DNA of 12,228 nucleotides from an uncultured Acidobacteriota bacterium. Its GTDB lineage: Bacteria > Acidobacteriota > Blastocatellia > Pyrinomonadales > Pyrinomonadaceae. Numbering within the stretch: position 1 is the stretch's first letter; every line of letters starts with the position of its first letter. The position numbers were made by a program, and so were the translations under genes. The notes below the pieces were generated by a model. It ran no database searches and was not told where the DNA came from. It was given only the letters and a program-made list of their open reading frames with translations. Shown in pieces: positions 1-8,560 of the stretch. The DNA lies in contig CAMLKY010000020.1 in the NCBI GenBank assembly GCA_946480545.1, positions 1 through 12,228 of the forward strand. The letters run 5' to 3'.

Positions 1-665
1 TACAGGTTCAAAGTCCCCGCGTCGAACCGCTGTGCCATAAGCGCGTTCTCGCGGATATGCAAGAGATATCCCAATCCTCCCACTTCGGCGTAGGTCCCCA
101 TCACGGTTGTTTCGAGAAGAAAGGTCGGCGTCGGATCGTCGAGCGACGCAACGTATATTCCCTGCTTCTCGACAGGCCCGCCGCGTCCGAAAAACAGGAA
201 GTGGCGCCCATCCGGCAACATCGTCGGCCAGCGGTGCGAGCTTTGCCCGGGCGTTGTTTCAAGGTTTGTCACCTGAGATATCGCTCCTCCGCCGGAGGGG
301 ATTCGCATCAGCGGGGACAAGGTGCCCGGGGCGAAGATGATTGTTCCGTCAGGTGCCCACGCCCCTCCGCGTGTGTCAGTGCTGACGTCGGCGAGTGACT
401 GTGACGGGCCGCCGGCGGGATCTATCTTGCGAAGCTTGTTGCCGGCAAAGAAACCGATCATTCGGCTGTCAGGTGACCAGAATGGAAAAGCCGCGTCTTC
501 CGTCCCGGGCAGCTTTCTGGCATCGACAGAAGTCATCGATCGAATCCAAAGCGAAGTGTCACCCGCAGCATTTCTTGCTACGAAAGCGATCGATTTTCCG
601 TCGGGCGAAAGAGTGAATCCTGCATTCAGCACATTTTTATCCGGAGGCGTGATGGCGAAGCGCAT
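1..665 (-). CDS. TolB/PD40-type beta-propeller, displaced C-terminal part of the kinase (runs off the window)
   Basis: Translating the minus strand from an ATG at 665 gives an open frame to the window edge. It reads [17 protein letters not shown] and then a series of TolB/WD40-like (PD40) blades: [38 protein letters not shown] and [13 protein letters not shown], followed by an IYVASL strand. Such blades are the usual extracytoplasmic or periplasmic C-terminal half of acidobacterial Ser/Thr kinases, where they are thought to bind a ligand or a partner. The frame is -1 relative to the kinase ORF upstream and overlaps its last 40 bases. The frame stays open upstream of the ATG ([12 protein letters not shown] precedes it), which looks like the stretch that normally follows the membrane helix. 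I therefore read this as the displaced C-terminal half of one broken gene. It could be made separately from the ATG at 665, but no good ribosome site is visible. The protein continues past base 1. Confidence 0.72.
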   Translation of the reverse strand, partial: MRFAITPPDKNVLNAGFTLSPDGKSIAFVARNAAGDTSLWIRSMTSVDARKLPGTEDAAFPFWSPDSRMIGFFAGNKLRKIDPAGGPSQSLADVSTDTRGGAWAPDGTIIFAPGTLSPLMRIPSGGGAISQVTNLETTPGQSSHRWPTMLPDGRHFLFFGRGGPVEKQGIYVASLDDPTPTFLLETTVMGTYAEVGGLGYLLHIRENALMAQRFDAGTLNL

Positions 666-1618
666 GGTTTGACCGCGCGCTTCGCCACGCTGAAAGTAAA
701 TTCCGCATCGCTGATCGATCGGGCGGCGATAGTCATTCCGGACCCGGACGAACTGGTTGGTGACGCGATCGCGTCGAGAGCAAAGCCGAGGTCGTGAGCG
801 GAGTGGAAGCGATGCTCGGGCTTCTTCTCGAGACACCGCAACATCAACTTTTCAAGCGCGGGCGGAACACGCACGCCGCTTTCGTCGAGGTCGGGTGCGT
901 CTTCCTTCAGGATCGAATGCATCGTTTCGATCACCGACTCACCGACAAACGCCCGCTTGCCGGTCAACATTTCGTAAAGGATCACACCGAACGAGAAGAT
1001 ATCGGACCGCGCATCGGCGGTCACGCCGCGAACCTGTTCGGGCGACATGTAACCCACCGTTCCCATCACAACGCCCGGATCGGTGAGAGCTTTCCTGGTC
1101 GCGTCTTCCGAGCCGTGGGTATCGGCCGTGCGCTCCCGAAGTTTTGCGAGACCGAAGTCGAGGATCTTTATGCGATCGTCCTTTGTAACAAAAAGGTTCT
1201 CGGGTTTCAGGTCCCGATGCGTGACGCCACGCTCGTGCGCCGCTGAAAGTCCGCTTACGATCTGCTGCGCGTAGTCGATGGTTTTACGGATCGGGAGCGG
1301 TCCGTCGTCGAGGCGGTCGCGAAGCTCTTCGCCTTCGAGCAGCTCGGAAACGATGAAAGGCGTTCCATCATGCTCGCCGATGTCGTAGACCGTCAGGATG
1401 TTCGGATGATTCAACGCGGAAGTGGCCTTTGCCTCCTGCTTGAAACGGTCCAGGCGGTCGGCATGATCAGCAAACTCGGCCGGCAATGTCTTGATGGCGA
1501 CGTCGCGTTCGAGCCTTTCATCGCGCGCCCTGTAGACCTCGCCCATCCCGCCCGCGCCGATCTTCGAAACGATGCGATAGTGCGAGAGGACGGAATCAGG
1601 TGACAGCGTTTTGGTCAT
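626..1618 (-). CDS. PknB-type serine/threonine protein kinase, C-terminally frameshifted
   Basis: This is a Hanks-type Ser/Thr kinase that phosphorylates protein targets in the cytoplasm. The domain spans about residues 14-285. It has the glycine loop GAGGMGEV (21-28), catalytic Lys43 in VAIK, alpha-C Glu62, HRDLKPEN with Asp136, DFG with Asp154, and the activation and APE-like segment [10 protein letters not shown], so all catalytic residues are present. Relatives in Acidobacteriota continue through a Ser-rich linker, one membrane helix and a TolB propeller. Here the linker (PTSSSGSG) is followed by about 20 residues of out-of-frame sequence and a stop at 626, with no membrane helix. The propeller follows in the -1 frame. 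The product would be a soluble kinase of 330 residues. It lies 59 bases downstream of the tag-FlgO-TPR gene, so the two are probably co-transcribed. Whether the break is a true mutation or a sequence error cannot be told from the window. Confidence 0.9.
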   Translation of the reverse strand: MTKTLSPDSVLSHYRIVSKIGAGGMGEVYRARDERLERDVAIKTLPAEFADHADRLDRFKQEAKATSALNHPNILTVYDIGEHDGTPFIVSELLEGEELRDRLDDGPLPIRKTIDYAQQIVSGLSAAHERGVTHRDLKPENLFVTKDDRIKILDFGLAKLRERTADTHGSEDATRKALTDPGVVMGTVGYMSPEQVRGVTADARSDIFSFGVILYEMLTGKRAFVGESVIETMHSILKEDAPDLDESGVRVPPALEKLMLRCLEKKPEHRFHSAHDLGFALDAIASPTSSSGSGMTIAARSISDAEFTFSVAKRAVKPCASPSRLRIKMC

Positions 1619-1677
1619 GTGAATTTTTATCCGGTCAGAATCATTATCTCCGGCTGGGTGAGTCTTGGATCATGATC

Positions 1678-3399
1678 TTATCCAGGAAGCCCAATTCGTC
1701 GCAGCAGATCCTTGAACCTTGGCTCGTTGCGCATCGACTCGAAAGGCAACTGCCATCCGATTTCAGGCAATTTTCCGTTTCGAACCGCAAAGTCCTTTTC
1801 CAACCATCCATACACTTTGTCGTTCTCGCCCAGTCCCGCATAAACGCCAGCGATATACTGTCCGAGAGCTTCGTTTCGCGCATGTTTCTCTTCAAGCTCT
1901 TTTGCTATCGTGAGGGCTTCATTTCGTTTTCCGGCGACGGCGTAGATATAGCCCAGGTCACCGAGGACCACGCCGGACCTGTTGCTCAGATCGGCAGCTT
2001 TCTCGGCCGCGGCGATCGCTTCTGCGGTCTTTCCTTGCCTCACGTATGACAGGCCCAGGTACTCGTAGGCCGATGCGAAGTTCGGGTCGAGTTCGATTAT
2101 CTTGAGTGAATTCTCGATGCTCGCTTCATGGTTGTTCTGTAGCTGGTACAACCTCGTTATGTTCACGGCGATCACGCTCGAGAGCGGATCAAGCTGCTGG
2201 GCGCGTTTTATGGTCGACGCTGCCTCGTCGTATCGGCCGACATCCTTCAAGAAAATCGAATACCAGTGATACGCGGTCGGATAATTCGGGTTGAGTTCGA
2301 TGGCACGTTTATATTCTCGTTCGGCATCCTCGTACTCCCACCGCATATTGTGGATCGACCCCAGCGTCGCGTGCGGCTCCGCCAGTTGGTCATCGATCGC
2401 CAATGCTCGCTCGGCGTAAGTCTTCGCCAACGGTGCGGTTTCGCTCGTCGGCGTGCCGGCATATTCGTGCGAGACGGCGTAACAGTCCGCAAGACCGACC
2501 CAAGCGAGCGCGAAGTTAGGATCCCGATCGGTTGCCGCCTTGAACTGCTCGATCGCCTTTTTCAGATTATCGGCTGTACGTCTGTTCCAGTAGTAACGGC
2601 CTTTCAGGTAAGCCTGATAGGCTTCGTTGTCGTTCGTGTAGCGTTTGGTGAGACCAATTGCGCCATCGCCGGTCAGTCGTACCTGAAGCTTCTCGGCGAT
2701 CGCGGAGGCGATGTCGCGTTGAGTCGCGAGGAGATCCGACATCTTTCGTTCGAACTGTTCACCCCAAATTGTTTTTTTGTTCCGTACATCGACCAGGTCG
2801 ACGCTGATCGCGATATTGTCGCCCCGCTGTGTGACGCGACCCGACAGAACTGCATCGACGCCGAGCTCGGCCCCGACATTCTCCGCGTCAATGTCTTTTC
2901 CTTTGTAGCGAAACACCGAGCTCCGCGGGCTGACCGTCAGCTCCGGAACCTGTGATAGACGATAGATGATCGATTCGGCCAGGCCATCGGAAATGTACTC
3001 GGAGTCCGGATTACCCCCGACGTTCTGAAGCGGAAGCACGGCGATGGAATCGATGCGGTCGGATCCCGAGCCCAGGTATCGATAGGTGAAGAATCCCGCA
3101 AGTAGAAGTCCGACGACCACAATCATTACAACCAGCGGCTGTGCCGCCCGATGGGCGAAAAGGCTTTTCGTTTCCGACGAGCCCTGCGACTCACTCGTAG
3201 GCTGCGCCTCCTCCGTTTGAAACACGCGGGTTGGCGGTTCGCCGGCGGGCCCGCCTGAAGGCGTGACTCCGAACGCGCTCAAGATCGCGGTCGACGGCTC
3301 ATCGCTCGCAGGTCCAAACAGCAGCTCCGCGCCGTCATCGAGACAGAAGCTCATCGAATCGTCGTTGTAGTTTCTCCCGCACTCAGGGCATCGTTTCAT
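1678..3399 (-). CDS. Membrane-anchored FlgO/TolB_N-domain protein with TPR repeats and N-terminal cysteine tag
   Basis: The 573-residue protein has four parts. Residues 1-26 form a zinc-ribbon-like tag with Cys4, Cys7 and Cys19; where a fourth Cys would be expected there is Asp22 (CxxC-x11-CxxDG). A Pro/Ser/Glu-rich linker follows. One membrane helix lies at about 89-108 (PLVVMIVVVGLLLAGFFTYRYL). Residues 116-242 match the FlgO/TolB N-terminal family (IAVLPLQN, DGLAESIIYRLSQ, VDAVLSGRV, IWGEQFERK). The rest, about 255-570, is TPR helices (for example YLKGRYYWNRRT, AEREYKRAIELNPNYPTAYHWY). The expected topology is tag in the cytoplasm, TPRs outside. In related bacteria this FlgO-TPR unit is commonly the sensor or output half of kinases or winged-helix regulators. 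Here it is a separate gene directly upstream of a kinase, which suggests a joint role, but no substrate can be named. GAGA-type purines precede the ATG at 3399. Confidence 0.9.
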   Translation of the reverse strand: MKRCPECGRNYNDDSMSFCLDDGAELLFGPASDEPSTAILSAFGVTPSGGPAGEPPTRVFQTEEAQPTSESQGSSETKSLFAHRAAQPLVVMIVVVGLLLAGFFTYRYLGSGSDRIDSIAVLPLQNVGGNPDSEYISDGLAESIIYRLSQVPELTVSPRSSVFRYKGKDIDAENVGAELGVDAVLSGRVTQRGDNIAISVDLVDVRNKKTIWGEQFERKMSDLLATQRDIASAIAEKLQVRLTGDGAIGLTKRYTNDNEAYQAYLKGRYYWNRRTADNLKKAIEQFKAATDRDPNFALAWVGLADCYAVSHEYAGTPTSETAPLAKTYAERALAIDDQLAEPHATLGSIHNMRWEYEDAEREYKRAIELNPNYPTAYHWYSIFLKDVGRYDEAASTIKRAQQLDPLSSVIAVNITRLYQLQNNHEASIENSLKIIELDPNFASAYEYLGLSYVRQGKTAEAIAAAEKAADLSNRSGVVLGDLGYIYAVAGKRNEALTIAKELEEKHARNEALGQYIAGVYAGLGENDKVYGWLEKDFAVRNGKLPEIGWQLPFESMRNEPRFKDLLRRIGLPG

Positions 3400-3452
3400 A
3401 CTTCTCGGGGCACATCGGCCAAACTTTTTGCGGCGTTGATCGTCACCGGCAC

Positions 3453-5681
3453 CTACGCGTCAGCAGAGTTCGATGCGCCCGGCCCCTCCAACTTCAGGCC
3501 CAGCGCGATGGCATCGTCGAATGATAGCGACTCGCCTTCGCGTCTCGCCGATCCGATGCCGTGCGTTCCAAGATTCCGGCGAGCCTCTCCCAGATATTTC
3601 TCGAGCAGATCATCCCAAAACCGCACGTGAAGATCGGCACCGATGCGATCCATCTCCACGCGCACGGCTGTGTCGAGCACTTCCGCTTCCTTGTACTGAC
3701 CTAGCGCGGCAAGCGACATCGCCACCCCCTGGACCTCGAATGTAATCTCGATCTTGTCACCGATCTCCGATGCGAGGGCGAGGCTACGCTGGTACAAGTT
3801 GAGGCTTTCGGCACAATCGCCTTCGATGAGAGCGCAGTCCGCAAGATAGTGCCAGCCGAAGTGCTCGCTCCGCTTGTCTCCCTGAGATTTGGAGAATTCT
3901 ATGATCTGGAGCGCCATCGGGCGGGCTTCGTTGATGCGTCCAAGAGCGACGAGTACTTGAGCGAGCCCGACGTTGGCACGGTTGATCAGGATCGGGTCGC
4001 CTGCTCCGCGTTGGATCCTCAGACACTCTTCAAACGATGTACAGGCCGCCTCGTCTTTGCCGCTCGAAAACTGGCTCCAACCGATGCCCTCCAGCACGAG
4101 CGCAACTTCGGGTGTGTCGCCCAATTCCCGACAACTATCCAGTGCTTCATCCATCCATTGTTGTGCGGTGATGAGATCGCCACGCCACGCCTGAATGTGA
4201 GCTGCGGCCCACAAAGCTCGGGCTCGGTCCGGCCTTCTGGGCTCGGGCGATGTAGCCAGAAGAGCCGCCGACAGGTGTTCGCGGCCTTCCGCGATATGCG
4301 AGCGTGCTGTCCAGAACCAACCCAGAGCGCCGGCGAGCTTGAGGTACGATTCAGCGTCGTGAGTGCTGGCGAATTCGAGCGCCTGCTGCATATTCGCGGT
4401 TTCTAACTCCAGCAGGGCGATCGACTCTTCTTCATGAGCGATGCGCATGTCGTACGCTCTTTCGGCAGCGACAATCATGGCACGCAGATGACGGCGGCGA
4501 ATTTCCTCTTCATCCCCATTCTCGGAAAGACGCTCCAAAGCGAACTGCCGAACCGTTTCGAGAAGGCCGTAACGTTTCTGCGTTCCGTGGCCCTCGTCGA
4601 CAATAACCAGGGATTTATCCAGCAGCTTGGCCATCAGGTCGAGCGTGCTAAATTCATCGCACATCCCAAAGACCGTCGTGATCGCATCGAGGTCGCAGCT
4701 TCCGGCAAAAGCGCTAAGGGCTTGAAGCAGGCCTTTCTCGGCATCGGAGAGCGGATCGTAACTCCACTCGATCGCGGCGTAAAGCGTCTGGTGCCGTGAG
4801 GTGCTAGCTTTGCCTGCTCCGGCAAGAAGCCTGAACCGCTGATCAAGTTTCTCGTTGACCTGATCAATTGAAAGGACCCTCAACCGGGCGGCGGCTAATT
4901 CGATCGCAAGCGGGATACCATCCAGCTTTTGGACTATTGCGGCGACCGTTGCCGAGTTGTCGGCAGTTAGTTCAAATGCCGCAAGCGCGGCAGAGGCTCG
5001 GTCGACAAAAAGATCGATGGCGTCGGACCGGACAACGTTTCCGGACTTGACGCTCTTCATATCCGGCACGGCGAGCGGGCTCAACGCAAATACCTTCTCG
5101 CCCGGAACGTTCAGAGGTTCGCGGGATGTGGCGATCAGCCTTAGGTTTCGACAGCGAGTCAGCAGCTCATCGACTATGGGTGCGATGGCAGCGAGGAGCT
5201 GCTCGCAGTTGTCGAGAATGATCATCGCTTGTCGCGAGCCGATGTGTCGCACGAGACTCTCCCGAAGCTCTTCACTTTCACGCTGACGCAGCTCGAGCAC
5301 GCGGGCAATAGCCGGCAGGACGAGACCCTCGTCAGAGACCGCTTGAAGGTCAACGAACCACACACCGTCACAAAAGGTTTCGGCGGTTGCTTCGGCGCAC
5401 TTGATCGCGAGTCGGCTTTTCCCGCAGCCGCCGAAACCGGTAATCGTAAGCAGCCGTGTTTCTGCGACGACCTTGATGCACTCGGACAGCTCTCTCGCGC
5501 GTCCGATGAAGCGAGTCCGCTCCGCAGGCAGGTTGCCCACCGCGTTTCTCGTAACTCGATCGAAGATCGCCGTTAAAGGTTCTTCCGAAGCAGGCCCATC
5601 CAGCAGCGCGGTTCCGTCGTCGAGACAGTAGGACAAACTGTCGTCGTAGTAGTCGCGCTTACATTCCGGGCAGCGTTTCAT
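3453..5681 (-). CDS. COG3903-type NB-ARC/STAND ATPase with TPR-like repeats and N-terminal cysteine tag
   Basis: The protein has 742 residues. Residues 1-30 carry the same CxxC-x11-CxxDG tag as the protein encoded just downstream (Cys4, Cys7, Cys19, Asp22). An NB-ARC-like NTPase follows at about 56-300, with RFIGRARE, Walker A TGFGGCGKSRL (Lys88), Walker B MIILDN (Asp157), the sensor-like TSREPL and the GLPL-like DGIPLAIELAAARL. A winged-helix region (WSYDPLSDAEKGLL, 306-319) and TPR-like helices to about 680 come next. The end, ARREGESLSFDDAIALGL, is the usual tail of this family just before a LuxR-type HTH, but here no HTH follows and no other DNA-binding domain is evident. STAND ATPases act as switches that oligomerise on ligand binding; the ligand and the output are unknown here. 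The start ATG lies 16 bases after the upstream hydrolase stop. A GAGGA motif overlapping that stop, spaced rather far from the ATG, suggests coupling. Confidence 0.9.
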   Translation of the reverse strand: MKRCPECKRDYYDDSLSYCLDDGTALLDGPASEEPLTAIFDRVTRNAVGNLPAERTRFIGRARELSECIKVVAETRLLTITGFGGCGKSRLAIKCAEATAETFCDGVWFVDLQAVSDEGLVLPAIARVLELRQRESEELRESLVRHIGSRQAMIILDNCEQLLAAIAPIVDELLTRCRNLRLIATSREPLNVPGEKVFALSPLAVPDMKSVKSGNVVRSDAIDLFVDRASAALAAFELTADNSATVAAIVQKLDGIPLAIELAAARLRVLSIDQVNEKLDQRFRLLAGAGKASTSRHQTLYAAIEWSYDPLSDAEKGLLQALSAFAGSCDLDAITTVFGMCDEFSTLDLMAKLLDKSLVIVDEGHGTQKRYGLLETVRQFALERLSENGDEEEIRRRHLRAMIVAAERAYDMRIAHEEESIALLELETANMQQALEFASTHDAESYLKLAGALGWFWTARSHIAEGREHLSAALLATSPEPRRPDRARALWAAAHIQAWRGDLITAQQWMDEALDSCRELGDTPEVALVLEGIGWSQFSSGKDEAACTSFEECLRIQRGAGDPILINRANVGLAQVLVALGRINEARPMALQIIEFSKSQGDKRSEHFGWHYLADCALIEGDCAESLNLYQRSLALASEIGDKIEITFEVQGVAMSLAALGQYKEAEVLDTAVRVEMDRIGADLHVRFWDDLLEKYLGEARRNLGTHGIGSARREGESLSFDDAIALGLKLEGPGASNSADA

Positions 5682-5697
5682 GATTAAGGATTATTCC

Positions 5698-7614
5698 TCA
5701 CACCCCGAACTGCCGCAGGTGATGGTCCATGTGCTTTTGGGCCAGACGGGCCCATTGTTTCGCCGACAGCTTTCCAAAAAAAGGGTGAGGAAGGCAATCG
5801 TGATCTAGAGCAAGCGTACCCAGCTTTTCGATAGAAGCAATGACATTTTCTTTATCCAATTCGAACCCAAGTGGTTTGCGACCGTCCCGCTGCTGATCCA
5901 TCTCGGCCGATGTCTTGACCTCTTTGGGAACCGGCATGAACGAAAGCACTAGACGCCGGATAACATTACGCGACACCCAGTTGCTTCGGTCGGGTACGCT
6001 AGCGACGAACGGGAGCTCGTTAGCCTGCACCAGATGCGACAGCATCTGTTCCGCATTCATCTTTCCCCAGGTGGCAACAGCGTCGGGCTGCAGCGCAGCG
6101 GGTTCCCGGAGCCGGTGGTGCGGGCGCTTGAAAGTTTGTCCCGATGAACTAAAGCTAACGACATCGCCTGTCATCGGATCGAGTTGAAATGTTGCGAGAC
6201 CGTCCCACCACCATCGCTTGCTCCAAACGGCGGTAAACGTATCTGCATGGCGGTGTACCAGATCGGCGGTGAGGCCTTTTGCGAGGATCACACGGAGCTT
6301 ATTGTCTTCAAGCTTTACTTCAACCGTCCCGTAAAACGGGTCCGAATACTTCGCGGCGTAAGCGCTGAGTGGAAGAGTCGGCCTGGTGTCTTTCAGTGGT
6401 TTTCCCATCGCAGCTTCATATGATTTCAAAGCGAGCGAGTCGCGCTCGTCATACATCTTCTTGAAGTCTGCATTCCAGTCCCGGCCATTCGGATCATTAA
6501 AGGCAAGCAGGTCGAACGCCTTGTAGATGATCCCGTGACGGGCTTCGGCGTGATCGAGATTTCCGAAAACGTATACGCCAATTTTCTTGTCGCGTAAGAG
6601 TCCGACGATAGCGGTGCGCCCATCGATACTTCCGGTATGAAGGTCAACCTTCTCACCCCGGTAATCGTGCTGGAACCAACCGAGCCCGTAGGTCGTCCAC
6701 TTGGGTTTGATAAGCGCGAATGTCGGATAGAAGTTCGACGGAAGGATGACCTGCGGCTTGAATATCTCTTCGAGTGTCCCGGGTCTTAACAGGTCCTGAC
6801 CGTCGGCACGTTTCCCCGATAGCAGATAGTTCATCCACTTCGCGGTGTCATCCGCATTCGACCACACCGAACCGGCCGGGGCAACGGAGTCGATCGGCAT
6901 TTCGGGAATTACTTCCACCTTTCCCTTTATCTTGTAATGAGCGCTCGTGCGATTTGTATTCTTCAGTGCGGCTTCGAGCGTCGGCACGGTCCCGGACATT
7001 CCGAGCGGTCGAAAAACTCGCTCGACCATAAACTGCTCCCATGGCATCCCGCTCGCTTTCTCGATGACCTTGCCCGCAACAAGGTACATGCTGTTGTGAT
7101 ATTGAAAGCCCCCGCGGAATGAATATGTCGGACGAGCGTACTGCATTCGGCGGACCGCTTCATCCGCCGGCAGCTCAGGTGTTCGAGCCCACAGGAAATC
7201 GGTGCTCGGCAACCCCGAGTTGTGCGTGAAGAGATCGCGGATCTCGAGTTCCTGAGTGATATATGGATCAGCGATGCGGAAATCCGGAAGGTGCTTGATG
7301 ACCTTATCGCGCCACGATACCTTTCCTTCATCGATTAGCAGGCCCATCGCGACCGCGGTCATCGCCTTTGTTGTGGACATCACCCCGAAGAGTGTCTGTC
7401 CATCGACAGGCTCGGCCTTCCCGATCTCTCGAACGCCGTAACCTTTCGACAGAAGTACTTTGCCGTCGTGAACGACGGTGACCGACATCCCCGGGATGTT
7501 CCATTCCTGCCTCGCGGCCTCGACATAGCGGTCGAGTGCGTCGACGTTCGTCTGCGCCGCGGAAGGCACGAACGCAGCGAGGATAAAGACCGCGATCAAG
7601 AGACGAGATTTCAT
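5698..7614 (-). CDS. Exported serine beta-lactamase-like hydrolase (S12) with DUF3471, fused to DUF1569 (DinB-like)
   Basis: From the ATG at 7614 the protein has 638 residues and opens with a Sec signal peptide (MKSRLLIAVFILAAFVPSAA). The class C beta-lactamase/S12 peptidase fold carries all three motifs: Ser80-x-x-Lys83 (STTK), Tyr172-His-Asn174 and His326-Thr-Gly328. Such proteins hydrolyse esters, D-amino peptides or beta-lactams; the substrate cannot be read from sequence. A DUF3471-like lipocalin domain covers about 405-495. Residues 499-638 match DUF1569, with WGKMNAEQMLSHL, the HPFFG motif (610-614) and the ending KHMDHHLRQFGV; DUF1569 is a metal-binding DinB-type four-helix family. 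DUF1569 is normally a separate cytoplasmic protein, so its place in an exported chain is odd. The open frame continues upstream to 7953, but the part beyond 7744 lies over the GNAT gene. Other possible starts are 7623 and 7710. The signal peptide decides for 7614. Confidence 0.85.
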   Translation of the reverse strand: MKSRLLIAVFILAAFVPSAAQTNVDALDRYVEAARQEWNIPGMSVTVVHDGKVLLSKGYGVREIGKAEPVDGQTLFGVMSTTKAMTAVAMGLLIDEGKVSWRDKVIKHLPDFRIADPYITQELEIRDLFTHNSGLPSTDFLWARTPELPADEAVRRMQYARPTYSFRGGFQYHNSMYLVAGKVIEKASGMPWEQFMVERVFRPLGMSGTVPTLEAALKNTNRTSAHYKIKGKVEVIPEMPIDSVAPAGSVWSNADDTAKWMNYLLSGKRADGQDLLRPGTLEEIFKPQVILPSNFYPTFALIKPKWTTYGLGWFQHDYRGEKVDLHTGSIDGRTAIVGLLRDKKIGVYVFGNLDHAEARHGIIYKAFDLLAFNDPNGRDWNADFKKMYDERDSLALKSYEAAMGKPLKDTRPTLPLSAYAAKYSDPFYGTVEVKLEDNKLRVILAKGLTADLVHRHADTFTAVWSKRWWWDGLATFQLDPMTGDVVSFSSSGQTFKRPHHRLREPAALQPDAVATWGKMNAEQMLSHLVQANELPFVASVPDRSNWVSRNVIRRLVLSFMPVPKEVKTSAEMDQQRDGRKPLGFELDKENVIASIEKLGTLALDHDCLPHPFFGKLSAKQWARLAQKHMDHHLRQFGV

Positions 7615-7744
7615 ACGTCGCATCGGGCGGTCAGCATGGCCGAGTTGGAAACGCGCATCATCGCGTGGACGCAAGCCGCAGTCGTAATGCCACTCGGGAT
7701 AACGCTTCATACTGACTATGGGTCTAGGGATTGAACGCCAACGA

Positions 7745-8560
7745 TTATAAGGGCAAATGCCATTTCGTGCGAGTGTAGGCGATGCTGAATCCGTTCCTTT
7801 GGGCGTTCTTTTGTGACTGGCTGCCGGGGAGTGCGCAGACCATCGCCAACGTGCAGCCTTGCTCGGCCGCATAGCGGAGTCGAGCTGAAAGCAAAGCGTT
7901 TTGGGCTCCGCGGCGACGGGCGTCCGGAACGGTGGTCGCTCCGGCGAGGACACCTACATCTTCATACATCTGAAGACCGCCCGCTGCCACCGTTCTACCG
8001 TCGATCTCGGCGACAAACGGATGCCCGCCGCTGGTACGGGCGGCGATCTTTCCAAAGTTGAGCATAAATTCGCCGAGACTCTCGTGAATCGTTGACCATC
8101 CGGCCGCGGCGGTCTCGGCCCAGATGTCGGCCTCAGAGCCGTCGATCCTCCTCGTCGTGATCTCGGTTTGGGTTTGTCCAGGGAAAACGGCTTCCTCTCC
8201 CAGCTCCCGGTACATTACGCTCGTAAGCTCGATCGGCCTGTATCCGCGCTCGGCCAGCAGAGACATCAACGACTGATCTGCCATCGGGCTCACCTCGTGA
8301 AACGTCGAACAACCGCGGTCTTTGAAGAATGCTTCGAGCTCCGCGAGATGCTCATGCGTGATGTCGTCGAAAACACCGAGCCCGAATGTCTGCGTGAGCG
8401 GTGAATCGACACCGTCGAACATCGCATACGCACCCGCGACCTCGATCCACGTGGCATCGCTGTCGGGAAACAGGCGCTTTCGCGTCTCAACGAAGTCGGC
8501 GTTTGCACGGGCTTCGGTGCGTTCGAGCTTCCGGGACAGCGTGAGGTCCGAATAGATCAT
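7745..8560 (-). CDS. GNAT-family N-acetyltransferase, two-lobed
   Basis: The 271-residue protein looks like a two-lobed GNAT enzyme that transfers acetyl from acetyl-CoA to an amine; the acceptor is unknown. The C-terminal half, about 130-271, holds the acetyl-CoA loop VPDARRRGAQNALLSA (211-226, the R-x-x-G-x-A type), the preceding strand GVLAGATTV, and the late motif NAQRNGFSIAYTRTKW (252-267) typical of the last helix and strand. The N-terminal half (FGLGVFDDITHEHLAELEAFFKDRG, then LLAERGYRPIELTSVM) resembles a degenerate GNAT lobe that has lost its pyrophosphate loop. The start codon overlaps the stop of the VOC gene by four bases (ATGA at 8560-8557) and no ribosome site is seen, so translation is probably coupled to that gene. 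Confidence 0.87.
   Translation of the reverse strand: MIYSDLTLSRKLERTEARANADFVETRKRLFPDSDATWIEVAGAYAMFDGVDSPLTQTFGLGVFDDITHEHLAELEAFFKDRGCSTFHEVSPMADQSLMSLLAERGYRPIELTSVMYRELGEEAVFPGQTQTEITTRRIDGSEADIWAETAAAGWSTIHESLGEFMLNFGKIAARTSGGHPFVAEIDGRTVAAGGLQMYEDVGVLAGATTVPDARRRGAQNALLSARLRYAAEQGCTLAMVCALPGSQSQKNAQRNGFSIAYTRTKWHLPL

Noticed and set aside
626..710. Programmed -1 frameshift joining kinase and propeller
   Set aside because: No X-XXY-YYZ slippery heptamer was found in the overlap upstream of the propeller, and the missing membrane helix points to a deletion instead.
1668..1677. GATCATGATC palindrome next to the FlgO-TPR stop codon
   Set aside because: A ten-base palindrome with no T-run or second copy nearby; too short to call a terminator or operator.
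2266..2955. Long plus-strand open frames, such as this one and those at 3849-4406 and 11366-12007
   Set aside because: They lie opposite strongly recognisable minus-strand genes, show no domain-like pattern, and are explained by codon bias of the coding strand.
7745..7953. N-terminal extension of the beta-lactamase-like protein
   Set aside because: It overlaps the GNAT gene in another frame, has no recognisable sequence, and would bury the signal peptide.
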